Shown piece after piece: positions 29,463 through 38,687 of a stretch of DNA of 64,000 nt. Position 1 is the stretch's first letter; each line of letters opens with the position of its first letter. The notes under the pieces are model-generated. The model was not told the origin of the DNA and ran no database searches. It saw nothing but the letters and a program-made list of their open reading frames with translations. The position numbers and the translations under genes were made by a program. Origin of the DNA: Burkholderiales bacterium C2 (GTDB lineage Bacteria > Pseudomonadota > Gammaproteobacteria > Burkholderiales > Burkholderiaceae_C); the NCBI GenBank assembly GCA_005503085.1, contig SCOI01000002.1:248001-312000 (forward strand). Reading direction: 5' to 3'.

Positions 29463-30347
29463 TTACCCTTGGCGCGCTGGATGCATCAGCGCGATGAAGC
29501 GCCGCGCGCCCAGGCCCAGCGGCCGGTCGCGGCGCCAGACCACATCGACCCAGAGCCGCACCTCGTTGCTCATGTTCTCGAACTCGATCTGCAACAAGCT
29601 GCCGGCCGCCAGCAGCGGATCCACCATGCGCTGCGGCAAAAAGGCCCAGCCCAGGCCCGCCTGCACCAGGCTCAGCGTGGCCAGATGGCTGTCGGTACGC
29701 CAGAGCCGGCGCGAGACCAGCACCCGCGGGTCGTCGGCTGCGCCGGCGTCACGCCGGGCCACCGCGATCTGGCGCAGCTCGGCCCATTGGTCCTGGCGCA
29801 GGCGCTGGCCGGCCAGCGGATGCTGCGGCGCCATCACCGCGACCAGGCGCTCGCTGCCCAGCTCCTGGAAGCTCTCGCGCTCGTCGAAGCCGACCCGCTC
29901 GAAGACCAGGGCCAGATCGATCTCGCCGGCGTGCAGCATGCGCAGCACCGCCGCCTGCGGCGCCGACAGCACGTCCACCTCCAGCGCCGGAAACTCCTCG
30001 GCCAGCCGGGCCAGGGCCTCGCTCCAGGCCGCCGACAGCAGCTCGGGCGCGATCGCCAGGGTCAGGCGCCGCTCCAGGCCCTGGTGCAGGGCCAGCGCAT
30101 GGGCTTGCAGCTGCGCCAGCCGGGCGACCAGCTGGCGCGCCTGCGGCTCCAGCGCCCTGGCTTCCTCGGTGGGCCGCAGCTCGCGGGTGCTGCGCTCGAA
30201 CAGGCGCAGGTCCAGCTCGGCCTCCATCTGGGCCACCGCCATGCTGACCGCCGACGGCACTCGGCCCAGCGCCCGCGCCGCCGCCGAAAACGAACCCTGG
30301 TCCAGCACGGCCAGGAAGAGCAGCAGGTTGTCGCTATGCAGAGCCAT
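29463..30347 (-). CDS. LysR-family transcriptional regulator
   Basis: 294 residues. HTH at about 5-63 (FLAVLDQGSFSAAARALGRV, PSAVSMAVAQMEAELD), effector domain thereafter. Divergent from the PACE efflux gene across 98 bases, the same layout as aceR-aceI in Acinetobacter, with a strong inverted repeat in the gap. Likely activator of that transporter. Confidence 0.88.
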   Translation of the reverse strand: MALHSDNLLLFLAVLDQGSFSAAARALGRVPSAVSMAVAQMEAELDLRLFERSTRELRPTEEARALEPQARQLVARLAQLQAHALALHQGLERRLTLAIAPELLSAAWSEALARLAEEFPALEVDVLSAPQAAVLRMLHAGEIDLALVFERVGFDERESFQELGSERLVAVMAPQHPLAGQRLRQDQWAELRQIAVARRDAGAADDPRVLVSRRLWRTDSHLATLSLVQAGLGWAFLPQRMVDPLLAAGSLLQIEFENMSNEVRLWVDVVWRRDRPLGLGARRFIALMHPARQG

Positions 30348-30357
30348 GGCCGCAATT

Positions 30358-30374
30358 TGTCAGAAAATCTGACA
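30358..30374. promoter_or_regulatory. LysR operator TGTCAGA-AAA-TCTGACA
   Basis: Perfect seven-base arms with a three-base spacer in the divergent LysR/PACE gap, containing the T-N11-A core of LysR sites. It sits 11 bases upstream of the LysR start and just before the putative PACE -35. Confidence 0.65.
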
Positions 30375-30384
30375 GCTGTCGACT

Positions 30385-30412
30385 TTGTCTATCAGTTCTC
30401 ATTCCATACGAT
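30385..30412 (+). promoter_or_regulatory. Candidate promoter of the PACE efflux gene
   Basis: TTGTCT (30385-30390) and TACGAT (30407-30412) with a 16-base spacer, directly after the LysR-type inverted repeat, as expected for an activated promoter. Confidence 0.45.
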
Positions 30413-30445
30413 GCCGGCAATCCCCGCTTCAGAACAGGATTTTTC

Positions 30446-30865
30446 ATGCAAGGCATCAAGCGCCGGCTGGTCTATGTGTCGCTCTACGAGCTGTTTGCGG
30501 TCGGCCTGACCAGCGCCGGCCTGGCCCTGCTGGCCGGCAGCGCGCTGGCCCATGCCGGTATCGCCGCGCTCGCCTCCTCGGCCATCGCGCTGGCCTGGAA
30601 CCTGGCCTACACGCATCTGTTCGAGGCCTGGGAGGCCCGCCAGACCCGGCGCGGCCGCAGCCTGGCGCGGCGCATCGCCCATGCCCTGGGCTTCGAGGCC
30701 GGCCTGATCGTGATGCTGGTGCCGCTGTTCGCCTGGTGGCTGGAGATCTCGCTGTGGCAGGCCCTGCTGCTGGACTTCGGCCTGATCGTCTTCTTCCTGA
30801 TCTACACCTTCCTCTTCAACCTGGCCTTCGACCGCGTCTTCGGTCTGCCGGCCTCGGCGGCCTGA
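30446..30865 (+). CDS. PACE-family multidrug efflux transporter (AceI-like)
   Basis: Proton-coupled export of biocides/polyamine-like cations. 139 residues with four membrane helices forming two bacterial transmembrane pair (BTP) domains: helix 1 carries Glu15 (RRLVYVSLYELFAVGL), the residue at the position essential for transport in AceI; the second pair has the repeated AWNLAYTHLFEAWE and FNLAFDRVFGLP signatures. Divergent from a LysR regulator. Confidence 0.93.
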   Translation: MQGIKRRLVYVSLYELFAVGLTSAGLALLAGSALAHAGIAALASSAIALAWNLAYTHLFEAWEARQTRRGRSLARRIAHALGFEAGLIVMLVPLFAWWLEISLWQALLLDFGLIVFFLIYTFLFNLAFDRVFGLPASAA

Positions 30866-31333
30866 TCAGAGGAAGCGCTCCAGCATCCGTCTGGAGCCCC
30901 GATCCAGCGCGAAGCGGTCCGGCACCAGGAACTGGATGCCGTGGCTGCTGGCGATCAGCAGCCGGCCCTCGTCGAGGCGGCGGATGTCTTCCTCGGTCTT
31001 CAGGATGAACTGGGTCTGACCGCGCTCGGTCTGCACTGTCCACTGGCTGGGGGTCGAGAAGGTCGAAACCGCCATGATGGCCTGCACCGTCGGCATGAAC
31101 TCGCGGCCGGCGAACTCGGCCTCCAGCAGTTCGCGCTCGGGCGCCGGCAGCGCCGAAAGCCGGTCAATCCAGGCCAGCTCGTGGCCATCGGCGCCCAGCA
31201 GCGACACACCTTCATCGGGTGCAGAGATCGGGTGGGCACGCACCGGGTTGACGCCGACATGCTCGACACCCTCGGCGTCGATCAGCACCAGGCGCCCGAA
31301 GGCATTGCGTAAGAGTTGGCGGTAGCGGCTCAT
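30866..31333 (-). CDS. DUF1854 protein linked to cyanophycin metabolism
   Basis: 155 residues, no membrane segment. Recognisable as the DUF1854 family by VGVNPVRAHPISAPDEGVSL and the conserved TQFILKTEEDIRRL; this family is regularly found beside cphA genes. Its stop region follows the ABC transporter gene with a four-base ATGA overlap, so it is made with the transporter. Biochemical role unknown. Confidence 0.85.
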   Translation of the reverse strand: MSRYRQLLRNAFGRLVLIDAEGVEHVGVNPVRAHPISAPDEGVSLLGADGHELAWIDRLSALPAPERELLEAEFAGREFMPTVQAIMAVSTFSTPSQWTVQTERGQTQFILKTEEDIRRLDEGRLLIASSHGIQFLVPDRFALDRGSRRMLERFL

Positions 31334-33603
31334 GCTTGCACCGTATGGGCATTGGGGTTGGGCAGCAGGGCCGGCTGCTCGTCATCCGCATCGACGCGGC
31401 GCGCCTGGGCCTCGTAGAGACGCCAGTAATAGCCCTGCTTGGCCATCAGCTCCTCGTGCGGCCCGACCTCGACCACCTGGCCGCGGTCCATCACGACCAG
31501 CCGGTCGGCCTTGCGCAGGGTCGAGAGCCGGTGGGCGATGGCGATCGTCGTGCGGCCCTGCACCAGATTGTCCAGCGCCTTCTGGATCTCCTTCTCGGTC
31601 TCGGTATCGACCGAGGAGGTGGCCTCGTCGAGGATCAGGATGCGCGGGTTGATCAGCAAGGCGCGGGCAATCGAGATGCGCTGGCGCTCGCCGCCCGACA
31701 GGCCCTGGCCGCGCTCGCCGACCAGCGAGTCATAGCCCTGGGCCAGGCGCAGGATGAACTCGTGCGCATGGGCGGCGCGGGCGGCCGCGACGATCTCTTC
31801 GCGGCTCGCATCGGGCTTGCCGTAGGCGATGTTCTCGGCGATGGTGCCGAAGAACAGAAAGGGTTCCTGCAGCACCAGACCGATATGGCGGCGGTAGTCG
31901 GCCACGCCGATGCGGCGCAGATCGGTGCCATCGACCTTGATCGCCCCCTCGGTGACATCGTAGAAGCGGCAGATCAGGTTCACCAGGGTGCTCTTGCCCG
32001 AGCCGCTGTGGCCGACCAGACCGATCATCTCGCCGGGCTTGATGTCCAGGCTCAGGCCGCGGATCACCGCACGGTTGCCGTAGCGAAAGCCGATGTCCTC
32101 GATTTGGATGCCGCCCTTGACCGCGCCCAGCGGCTGCGGATTGCTGGGCTCGGGCACGTTGGACTGATGGTCGATGATGTCGAAGATGCGCTTGGCGCCG
32201 GCGGCGGCCTTCTGCGTCACCGAGACGATGCGGCTCATCGAGTCCATGCGGCCGTAGAAGCGGCCGATATAGGCAATGAAGGCGGTCAGCACCCCCACCG
32301 TGATGTCGCCGCCGGCTACCAGATAGATGCCGAAGCCCCAGACCACCAGCAGGCCGATCTCGGTCAGCAGCGAGACGGTCGGGGTGAACAGGCTCCAGGT
32401 CTTGTTGAGCTTGTCATTGACGGCCAGATTGTGGGCATTGGCCTGGTGGAAGCGCTGGGCCTCGCGCTTTTCCTGCGCGAAGGCCTTGACGACGCGGATG
32501 CCGGGAATGGTGTCGGCCAGCACGCTGGTGACCTCGCCCCAGACCCGGTCGATCTTCTCGAAGCCGGTGCGCAGCCGGTCGCGCACCAGATGGATCATCC
32601 AGGCGATGAAGGGCAGCGGCAGCAGGGTCGCCAGCGCCAGCCAGGGGTTGATCGAGAACAGGATGGTGGCCGTCATCACCAGCATCAGCACATCGGTAAT
32701 GAAGTCCAGCGCATGCAGGGACAGGAAGACGCTGAGCCGGTCGGTCTCGCTGCCGATGCGGCTCATCAGGTCGCCGGTGCGCTTGTTGCCGAAGTACTCC
32801 AGCGACAGGCTCAGCAGGTGGTCGAAGGTGGTGGTGCGCAGGTCGGCGGCGATGCGCTCGGACACCAGGGCCAGGATATAGGTCTTGGCCCAGCCCAGCA
32901 GCCAGGACACCAGGCCGGCACCCAGCAGGCCGCTCAGATAGAGGCCGACCACCCAGGGATCGATGCGCTGGCCCTGCTGGAAGGGGATCAGCACCTTGTC
33001 CATCAGCGGCATGGTCAGATAGGGGGCCACCAGGGTCGCGGCGGTCGAGCCCAGCATCAGCGCGAACCCGAGCAAGAGCTGACCCTGGTAGGGCTTGGCG
33101 AAACGCCACAACCGCAGCAGCACCCAGGTCGACGGGGGGGTGTGCAGCTCGCGCGCGCAGGTCGGGCATTCCTCACTCTCGGGCGGCAGCGGCGCCTTGC
33201 AGCTGGGGCAGAAGCTCAGCTCCTCGGCGTCCGGCCGGGCCGGCTCATCGCGGCGCTCGAAAGCCTCGTGCCAGCGCTGCGCCTGCAGATTGATCTGCAG
33301 CGTGAAGCGCCACAGCGCCAGGCGCTGGCTGCCGTCCACCAGCTCCAGGCTGCCGACGCCGGCATGGTCGGAGATGCGCATCGCCAGATCCGGCCGCAGC
33401 GCCCATTCGCTCCAGGCGGCCGTGGCCGGATCCCAGGCCAGCAGGCGGCGCTCGGTCAGGACCAACAGGCCCCGGTTGAAGCGCCCGGCGGAGTCCAGGT
33501 CAACCTCCAGCACCGCCGCCGCGTTCTCAGCGTCTGAAAGACGCGCCTGCAAGGCGGCCCATTGGGGGTGCTCGGGGGCGTCGGCGGGATGATGATGCTG
33601 CAT
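31330..33603 (-). CDS. ABC exporter-type protein of cyanophycin loci, with zinc ribbon
   Basis: 757 residues in one chain. Residues about 1-145 form an unusual soluble N-terminal part (RGLLVLTERRLLAWD resembles a PH/YfiH-like module), then a Cys4 zinc ribbon (CPSCKAPLPPESEECPTC, about 150-168), then a six-helix type 1 ABC exporter domain (about 190-480) and an ATPase: Walker A GHSGSGKST, Q-loop LQEPFLF, signature LSGGERQR, Walker B ILILDEATSSVD, IAHRLST. MsbA/heterodimer-like, but here presumably a homodimer. Divergent from cphA genes. The transported molecule, if any, is unknown. Confidence 0.88.
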   Translation of the reverse strand: MQHHHPADAPEHPQWAALQARLSDAENAAAVLEVDLDSAGRFNRGLLVLTERRLLAWDPATAAWSEWALRPDLAMRISDHAGVGSLELVDGSQRLALWRFTLQINLQAQRWHEAFERRDEPARPDAEELSFCPSCKAPLPPESEECPTCARELHTPPSTWVLLRLWRFAKPYQGQLLLGFALMLGSTAATLVAPYLTMPLMDKVLIPFQQGQRIDPWVVGLYLSGLLGAGLVSWLLGWAKTYILALVSERIAADLRTTTFDHLLSLSLEYFGNKRTGDLMSRIGSETDRLSVFLSLHALDFITDVLMLVMTATILFSINPWLALATLLPLPFIAWMIHLVRDRLRTGFEKIDRVWGEVTSVLADTIPGIRVVKAFAQEKREAQRFHQANAHNLAVNDKLNKTWSLFTPTVSLLTEIGLLVVWGFGIYLVAGGDITVGVLTAFIAYIGRFYGRMDSMSRIVSVTQKAAAGAKRIFDIIDHQSNVPEPSNPQPLGAVKGGIQIEDIGFRYGNRAVIRGLSLDIKPGEMIGLVGHSGSGKSTLVNLICRFYDVTEGAIKVDGTDLRRIGVADYRRHIGLVLQEPFLFFGTIAENIAYGKPDASREEIVAAARAAHAHEFILRLAQGYDSLVGERGQGLSGGERQRISIARALLINPRILILDEATSSVDTETEKEIQKALDNLVQGRTTIAIAHRLSTLRKADRLVVMDRGQVVEVGPHEELMAKQGYYWRLYEAQARRVDADDEQPALLPNPNAHTVQA

Positions 33604-33795
33604 TGTGATGTTTTTCGAGAAGCGCTCTTGAGGCGGCCCGCGCGCTGTATTGAACCCCGAATTCTCGCCGAAAGACAACTGCCGGCATGAAACCCGGTGC
33701 TGGCTGCACGCCACACCGTCCGGTGCGCGCCGGGCGCACAATCTCGCATCGTCACACCCCAGCTACCGCTTTTGGCCGGCCTCGGCCCCGCCCTT

Positions 33796-35964
33796 ATGAG
33801 TCCTAAATCCGATATCAAGCTCCTGCGCGTCAACTATCTGCGCGGCCCGAATATGTGGACCTACCGCCCGGTCCTGGAGGTCTGGCTGGACCTGGGCGAG
33901 CTGGAAGACTACCCCTCCAACCTGCTGCCCGGCTTCACCGAGCGGCTCACCGAGCGGTTGCCGGCCCTGATCGAACACCACTGCGGCGTCGGCGAGCGCG
34001 GCGGCTTTCTGCAGCGCCTGACCGAGGGCACCTGGATGGGCCATGTGCTGGAGCACATCGTCATCGAGCTGCTGAACCTGTCCGGCATGCCGACCGGCTT
34101 CGGCCAGACCCGCAGCACCTCCAAGACCGGGGTCTACCGCATGGTGTTCCGGGCCCGCGACGAGCAGGTCGCCCGCGCCGCGCTGGCCGAGGGTCATGCC
34201 TTGCTGATGGCGACCATCAACGAGCAGCCCTTCGAGGTGCCGGCCGCCGTGGCCCGGGTGCGCGACAAGCTGGACGACTGCTATCTGGGCCCGTCGACCG
34301 CCGCCATCGTCGCCGCCGCCACCGACCGCCGCATCCCGCACATCCGCCTGAACGAGGGCAATCTGGTGCAGCTGGGCCATGGCGCGCGCCAGCGCCGCAT
34401 CTGGACCGCCGAGACCGACATGACCAGCGCGATCGCCGAAGGCATCGCCGGCGACAAGGACCTGACCAAGACCCTGCTGAAGGCGGTCGGCGTGCCGGTG
34501 CCCGAGGGCGCCACCGTCAAGAGCGCCGAGGCCGCCTGGGAAGCGGCCCAGGACATCGGTTTCCCGGTCGTCGTCAAGCCCTCGGACGGCAACCATGGCC
34601 GCGGCGTGACCCTGGACCTGCGCGAGCGCGCCGACATCGAGGCGGCCTTCCACGTCGCCGACAAGGAAGGCTCGGAGGTGCTGGTCGAGCCCTATATCCG
34701 GGGCATGGAGCACCGCCTGCTGGTGGTCGGCGGCCAGGTGGTCGCGGCCGCGCGCGGCGAGGAGGCCTGGATCAGCGGCGACGGCCAGCATACGGTGGTC
34801 GAGCTGATCGATCTGCAGATCAATACGGACCCGCGCCGCGGCCTGACCGAGGACTTCCCGCTCAACCGCATCGACATCAGCGACGACCCGGTCGTGCTGC
34901 TGGACCTGCAGCGCCAGGGCGTCTCGCCCGAGGCGGTGCCGGCGGCCGGCCAGCGGGTGCTGATACAGCGCAACGGCAATGTCGCGATCGACTGCACGGC
35001 CGAGGTCCACCCCGAGGTGGCCCATGCCGTCTCGCTGGCGGCCCGCACCATAGGCCTGGACATCGCCGGCGTCGACCTGGTGACCGAGGACATCGCCAAG
35101 CCGCTGGCCGAGACCGGCGGCGCCATCGTCGAGGTCAATGCCGGCCCGGGCCTGCTGATGCATCTGAAGCCGGCCTCGGGCAGCCCGCAGCCGGTCGGAC
35201 AGGCCATCATCGACCATCTGTTCGCAGCCGAAGAGAACGGCCGCATCCCCATCATCGGCGTGGCCGGCTCGCGCGGTGGCGCCCAGATCGCCCGACTGGT
35301 GGCCTGGCTGCTGCACCTGAACGGGCGCTCGGTCGGCCTGGCCTGCGGCCAGGGCCTGTTCCTCGGCAACCGCCGCGTCGAGAAGTCCGACTCGGCCCAT
35401 TGGAGCGCCGCCCACCGCCTGCTGATGAACCGCGGCGTCGACGCGGTGGTGATCGAGAACAATGCCGCCGCCATCCTGCGCGACGGCCTGGCCTATGACC
35501 GCTGCCAGGTCGGCCTGGTCACCGATATGGGTGGCCTGGGCAGCCTCGACGACTTCGATGTGCGCGACGAGGACCAGCTCTTCAAGGTGCTGCGCACCCA
35601 GGTCGATGTGGTGCTGTCCGACGGTGTCGCGGTGCTCAATGCCGACGAGCCCAGGCTGCTCGATATGGCCCGCCTCAGCGACGGCGATGTGCTGTTCTAT
35701 GCGCTGGACGCCGCCACGCTGGCCGAGCAGCGCGCCGCCGGCAGCCGCACCGTGTTCCTGCGCGACGGCGCCGCGATGCTGGCCCAAGGCCTGTCGGAAA
35801 CCGCCGGCGCCAATGTCGAGGCCTTGCTGGCGCGCTTTGCGGCCGCCGGCCAGCCGCTGGACGCGGCCACCGCGCTGGCCGCCGTCGCCACCGCCTGGGC
35901 GCTGAACATCTCGCCCGAACTGATCTCGGCCGGCCTGGACACTTTCGTGCCCGAGTCGGTCTAA
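33796..35964 (+). CDS. cphA': Cyanophycin synthetase paralogue with degenerate Mur-ligase half (CphA'/CphA2-like)
   Basis: 722 residues. N-terminal region (LRVNYLRGPNMWTYRPVLEV) and the ATP-grasp half are intact: PVVVKPSDGNHGRGVTL, EVNAGPGLLMHL. The Mur-ligase half is not: where CphA has GTNGKTT this protein reads GSRGGAQ (about residue 490), the ETARGG motif is ENNAAA (about 555), and the C-terminal Mur subdomain is missing, making it roughly 137 residues shorter than its neighbour. It could therefore extend chains only through the ATP-grasp site, as reported for CphA2, which polymerises beta-Asp-Arg dipeptides. Betaproteobacterial CphA' may differ; function is inferred. Confidence 0.85.
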   Translation: MSPKSDIKLLRVNYLRGPNMWTYRPVLEVWLDLGELEDYPSNLLPGFTERLTERLPALIEHHCGVGERGGFLQRLTEGTWMGHVLEHIVIELLNLSGMPTGFGQTRSTSKTGVYRMVFRARDEQVARAALAEGHALLMATINEQPFEVPAAVARVRDKLDDCYLGPSTAAIVAAATDRRIPHIRLNEGNLVQLGHGARQRRIWTAETDMTSAIAEGIAGDKDLTKTLLKAVGVPVPEGATVKSAEAAWEAAQDIGFPVVVKPSDGNHGRGVTLDLRERADIEAAFHVADKEGSEVLVEPYIRGMEHRLLVVGGQVVAAARGEEAWISGDGQHTVVELIDLQINTDPRRGLTEDFPLNRIDISDDPVVLLDLQRQGVSPEAVPAAGQRVLIQRNGNVAIDCTAEVHPEVAHAVSLAARTIGLDIAGVDLVTEDIAKPLAETGGAIVEVNAGPGLLMHLKPASGSPQPVGQAIIDHLFAAEENGRIPIIGVAGSRGGAQIARLVAWLLHLNGRSVGLACGQGLFLGNRRVEKSDSAHWSAAHRLLMNRGVDAVVIENNAAAILRDGLAYDRCQVGLVTDMGGLGSLDDFDVRDEDQLFKVLRTQVDVVLSDGVAVLNADEPRLLDMARLSDGDVLFYALDAATLAEQRAAGSRTVFLRDGAAMLAQGLSETAGANVEALLARFAAAGQPLDAATALAAVATAWALNISPELISAGLDTFVPESV

Positions 35965-35991
35965 CAGCACTCCAGAAGCAAGAAGCCCCCT

Positions 35992-38571
35992 ATGGAAGTC
36001 TCTCGCATCCGCGCCCTGCGCGGCCCGAATATGTGGAGCCGTCACACGGCCATCGAAGCCGTGGTCAGCTGCGGCGACGCCGAACGGCAGATCGCCGACC
36101 AGGCCGGCTTCGAGGCGCGCCTGCGCGCCTTGTTCCCCGGCATCGGCGCGCTGCGCTCGCGCGGCGCGCCCGAGCTGCCGCTGCCGCTGGCCCAGCTGCT
36201 GGAGCAGGCGGCGCTGGCGCTGCAGGCCCAGGCCGGCTGCCCGGTGACCTTCAGCCACACCCATGCCACCGGCGAGCCCGGCACCTACCAGGTGGTGGTC
36301 GAGTACAGCGAGGAGGATGTCGGCCGCATGGCTTTCGACGCCGCCGTCCGGCTGCTGCAGGCCGCGCTGGCCAACACTGGCTTTGACATCGATGCGACGC
36401 TGGCCCAGTTGCGCGAACTCGACGAGGAAGTGCGCCTGGGCCCGTCGACTGGCTCCATCGTCGATGCGGCGGTGGCCCGTGGCATCCCCTACCGCCGCCT
36501 GACCCAGGGCAGCCTGGTGCAGTTCGGCTGGGGCGCCAAGCAGCGCCGCATCTGGGCCGCCGAGGTCGACGCGACCAGCGCCGTCTCCGAATCGATCGCG
36601 CAGGACAAGGACCTCAGCAAGCGCCTGCTGCAATCGGCCGGCGTGCCGGTGCCGATCGGCCGCCCGGTCGACAGCGTCGACGACGCCTGGGCCGCCGCGC
36701 TGGAGGTCGGGCTGCCGGTGGTGGTCAAGCCCCAGGACGGCAACCAGGGCAAGGGCGTGACGGTCAACGTCGCCAGCCGCGAGCATATGGAGATCGCCTA
36801 CAAGGCCGCCGACGAGATCGGCCAGGTGATGGTCGAGAAATTCCTGCCCGGCAGCGACTACCGCCTGCTGGTGATCGGCGACAAGCTGATCGCCGCCGCG
36901 CGCCGCGACCCGCCACATGTGATCGGCGACGGGGTGCTGACCGTCAAGCAGCTGGTCGACAAGGTCAACGCCGACCCCAAGCGCGGCGACGGCCATGCCA
37001 CCTCGCTGACCAAGATCCGCTTCGATGACATCGCGGTCGCGCGCCTGGCGCTGCAAGACCTGACCCCCGAGTCGGTGCCCGAGAAGGGCCGCCGCGTGAT
37101 CCTGCGCAACAACGCCAATCTGTCGACCGGCGGCACCGCCACCGATGTCACCGATGACGTGCATCCCGAGGTGGCGGCGCGCGCGGTGGCCGCAGCCCAG
37201 GTCGTCGGCCTGCATGTCTGCGGCGTCGATGTGGTGGCCGAGAGCGTGCTGCAGCCGCTGGAGGAGCAAAGCGGCGGCGTCGTCGAGGTCAATGCCGCGC
37301 CGGGTCTGCGCATGCATCTGAGCCCCAGCTACGGCAAGGGCCGCCCGGTCGGCGAGGCCATCATCGCCCACCTCTACGGTCATGGCCACAAGAGCGAGGA
37401 CGGCCGTATCCCGGTGGTCGCCGTCACCGGCACCAATGGCAAGACCACGGTAACGCGGCTGATCGCCCATCTGTTCGCGACCTGCGGGCTGAAGGTCGGC
37501 ATGACCAATACCGACGGCGTCTATGTCGACGGCCGCCAGATCGACAGCGGCGACTGCTCGGGCCCGAAGAGCGCCCGCAATGTGCTGATGCATCCGGACG
37601 TCGAGGCGGCGGTGTTCGAGACCGCGCGCGGCGGTGTGCTGCGCGAGGGCCTGGGTTTCGACCGCTGCCAGGTGGCGGTGGTCACCAATCTCGGCGAGGG
37701 CGACCACCTGGGCATGAACTTCCTCAACACCGTCGAGGAGCTGGCCCTGGTCAAGCGCGTGATCGTGCAGAACGTCGCGCCCAGCGGCTATGCGGTGCTG
37801 AACGCGGCCGACCCGGTGGTGGCCGCGATGGCCCCGGTCTGCCCGGGCCAGATCATCTTCTTCGCGGCCGACCGCCATCACCCGCTGATGGCCACGCACC
37901 GTGCCCAGGGCAAGCGCTGCGTCTATCTGGACGGCGACCAGCTGGTCGCGGCCCAGGGCTCCTGGCGCGAGACCCTGCCGCTGCGCGACATTCCCTTCAC
38001 CCGCGGCGGCACCATCCCCTTCCAGGTCGAGAACGCAATGGCGGCCGTGGCGGCCGGCTGGGGCGTCGGCCTGGACTGGGACACGATACGGCGCGGCGTC
38101 GCCAGCTTCAGCAACGATGCCGACAATGTGCCGGGGCGCTTCAATGTGATGGACTATCGCGGTGCCACCGTTGTGGCCGACTATGGCCACAACGCCGACG
38201 CGATGCGCGCGCTGGTGGCGGCCGTCGATGCGCTGCCGGCCAAGACCCGCTCGGTCGTGATCAGCGGCGCCGGTGACCGGCGCGACGAGGACATCCGCGC
38301 CCAGACCCAGATCCTCGGCCAGGCCTTCGATGAGGTGCTGCTGTTCCAGGACGCCTGCCAGCGCGGCCGCGAAGACGGCGAGGTGCTGGCGCTGCTGCGC
38401 CAGGGCCTGGAGGGCGCGACCCGCACCCGCCATGTGCAGGAGATCCGCGGCGAGTTCGTCGCGATCGACACCGCGCTGGCGCGGCTGCAGCCGGGTGATC
38501 TGTGCCTGGTGCTGGTCGATCAGGTCGAGGAGGCGCTGGCCCATTTGAGCCAGCGAATCAGCGCCGGCTGA
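35992..38571 (+). CDS. cphA: Cyanophycin synthetase
   Basis: Non-ribosomal synthesis of the Asp-Arg storage polymer cyanophycin from aspartate, arginine and ATP. 859 residues, full length. Order: N-terminal domain (about 1-160, starting MEVSRIRALRGPNMWSRHT), ATP-grasp (about 190-470; VVVKPQDGNQGKGVTVN, VVEVNAAPGLRMHL), Mur ligase (about 480-859) with intact P-loop AVTGTNGKTTVTRLIA, ETARGGVLREGLGFDRC and ADYGHNADAM. Starts 28 bases after the cphA' stop, so the pair is co-transcribed. A strong hairpin follows. Confidence 0.96.
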   Translation: MEVSRIRALRGPNMWSRHTAIEAVVSCGDAERQIADQAGFEARLRALFPGIGALRSRGAPELPLPLAQLLEQAALALQAQAGCPVTFSHTHATGEPGTYQVVVEYSEEDVGRMAFDAAVRLLQAALANTGFDIDATLAQLRELDEEVRLGPSTGSIVDAAVARGIPYRRLTQGSLVQFGWGAKQRRIWAAEVDATSAVSESIAQDKDLSKRLLQSAGVPVPIGRPVDSVDDAWAAALEVGLPVVVKPQDGNQGKGVTVNVASREHMEIAYKAADEIGQVMVEKFLPGSDYRLLVIGDKLIAAARRDPPHVIGDGVLTVKQLVDKVNADPKRGDGHATSLTKIRFDDIAVARLALQDLTPESVPEKGRRVILRNNANLSTGGTATDVTDDVHPEVAARAVAAAQVVGLHVCGVDVVAESVLQPLEEQSGGVVEVNAAPGLRMHLSPSYGKGRPVGEAIIAHLYGHGHKSEDGRIPVVAVTGTNGKTTVTRLIAHLFATCGLKVGMTNTDGVYVDGRQIDSGDCSGPKSARNVLMHPDVEAAVFETARGGVLREGLGFDRCQVAVVTNLGEGDHLGMNFLNTVEELALVKRVIVQNVAPSGYAVLNAADPVVAAMAPVCPGQIIFFAADRHHPLMATHRAQGKRCVYLDGDQLVAAQGSWRETLPLRDIPFTRGGTIPFQVENAMAAVAAGWGVGLDWDTIRRGVASFSNDADNVPGRFNVMDYRGATVVADYGHNADAMRALVAAVDALPAKTRSVVISGAGDRRDEDIRAQTQILGQAFDEVLLFQDACQRGREDGEVLALLRQGLEGATRTRHVQEIRGEFVAIDTALARLQPGDLCLVLVDQVEEALAHLSQRISAG

Positions 38572-38573
38572 AC

Positions 38574-38597
38574 GCGACCTCCCCCTTTGGAGGTCGC
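38574..38597 (+). terminator. Stem-loop downstream of cphA
   Basis: GCGACCTCC (38574-38582) and GGAGGTCGC (38589-38597) pair perfectly across a six-base loop, beginning 3 bases after the cphA stop. There is no T-run, so it may act as a Rho-assisted end or mRNA-stabilising structure rather than a standard terminator. Confidence 0.5.
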
Positions 38598-38687
38598 CAG
38601 AGGCGGCATAAATGCGCAGTTTGGCCGGCCGGGGCCGCCCAGCCCCGGCCTAAGATGTAACCATCTTCGCGACCTGTCGCTGGCCCC

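Noticed and set aside
33604-33795. Promoter TTGTCT/TCAATA in the gap between the ABC gene and cphA'
   Set aside because: Spacer of 19 bases and weak boxes; not convincing without transcript data.
33763-38544. Very long open frame (about 1590 codons) antisense to both cyanophycin synthetases
   Set aside because: The opposite strand codes for two proteins with clear family motifs and good starts; long antisense frames are a known by-product of high-GC codon use here.
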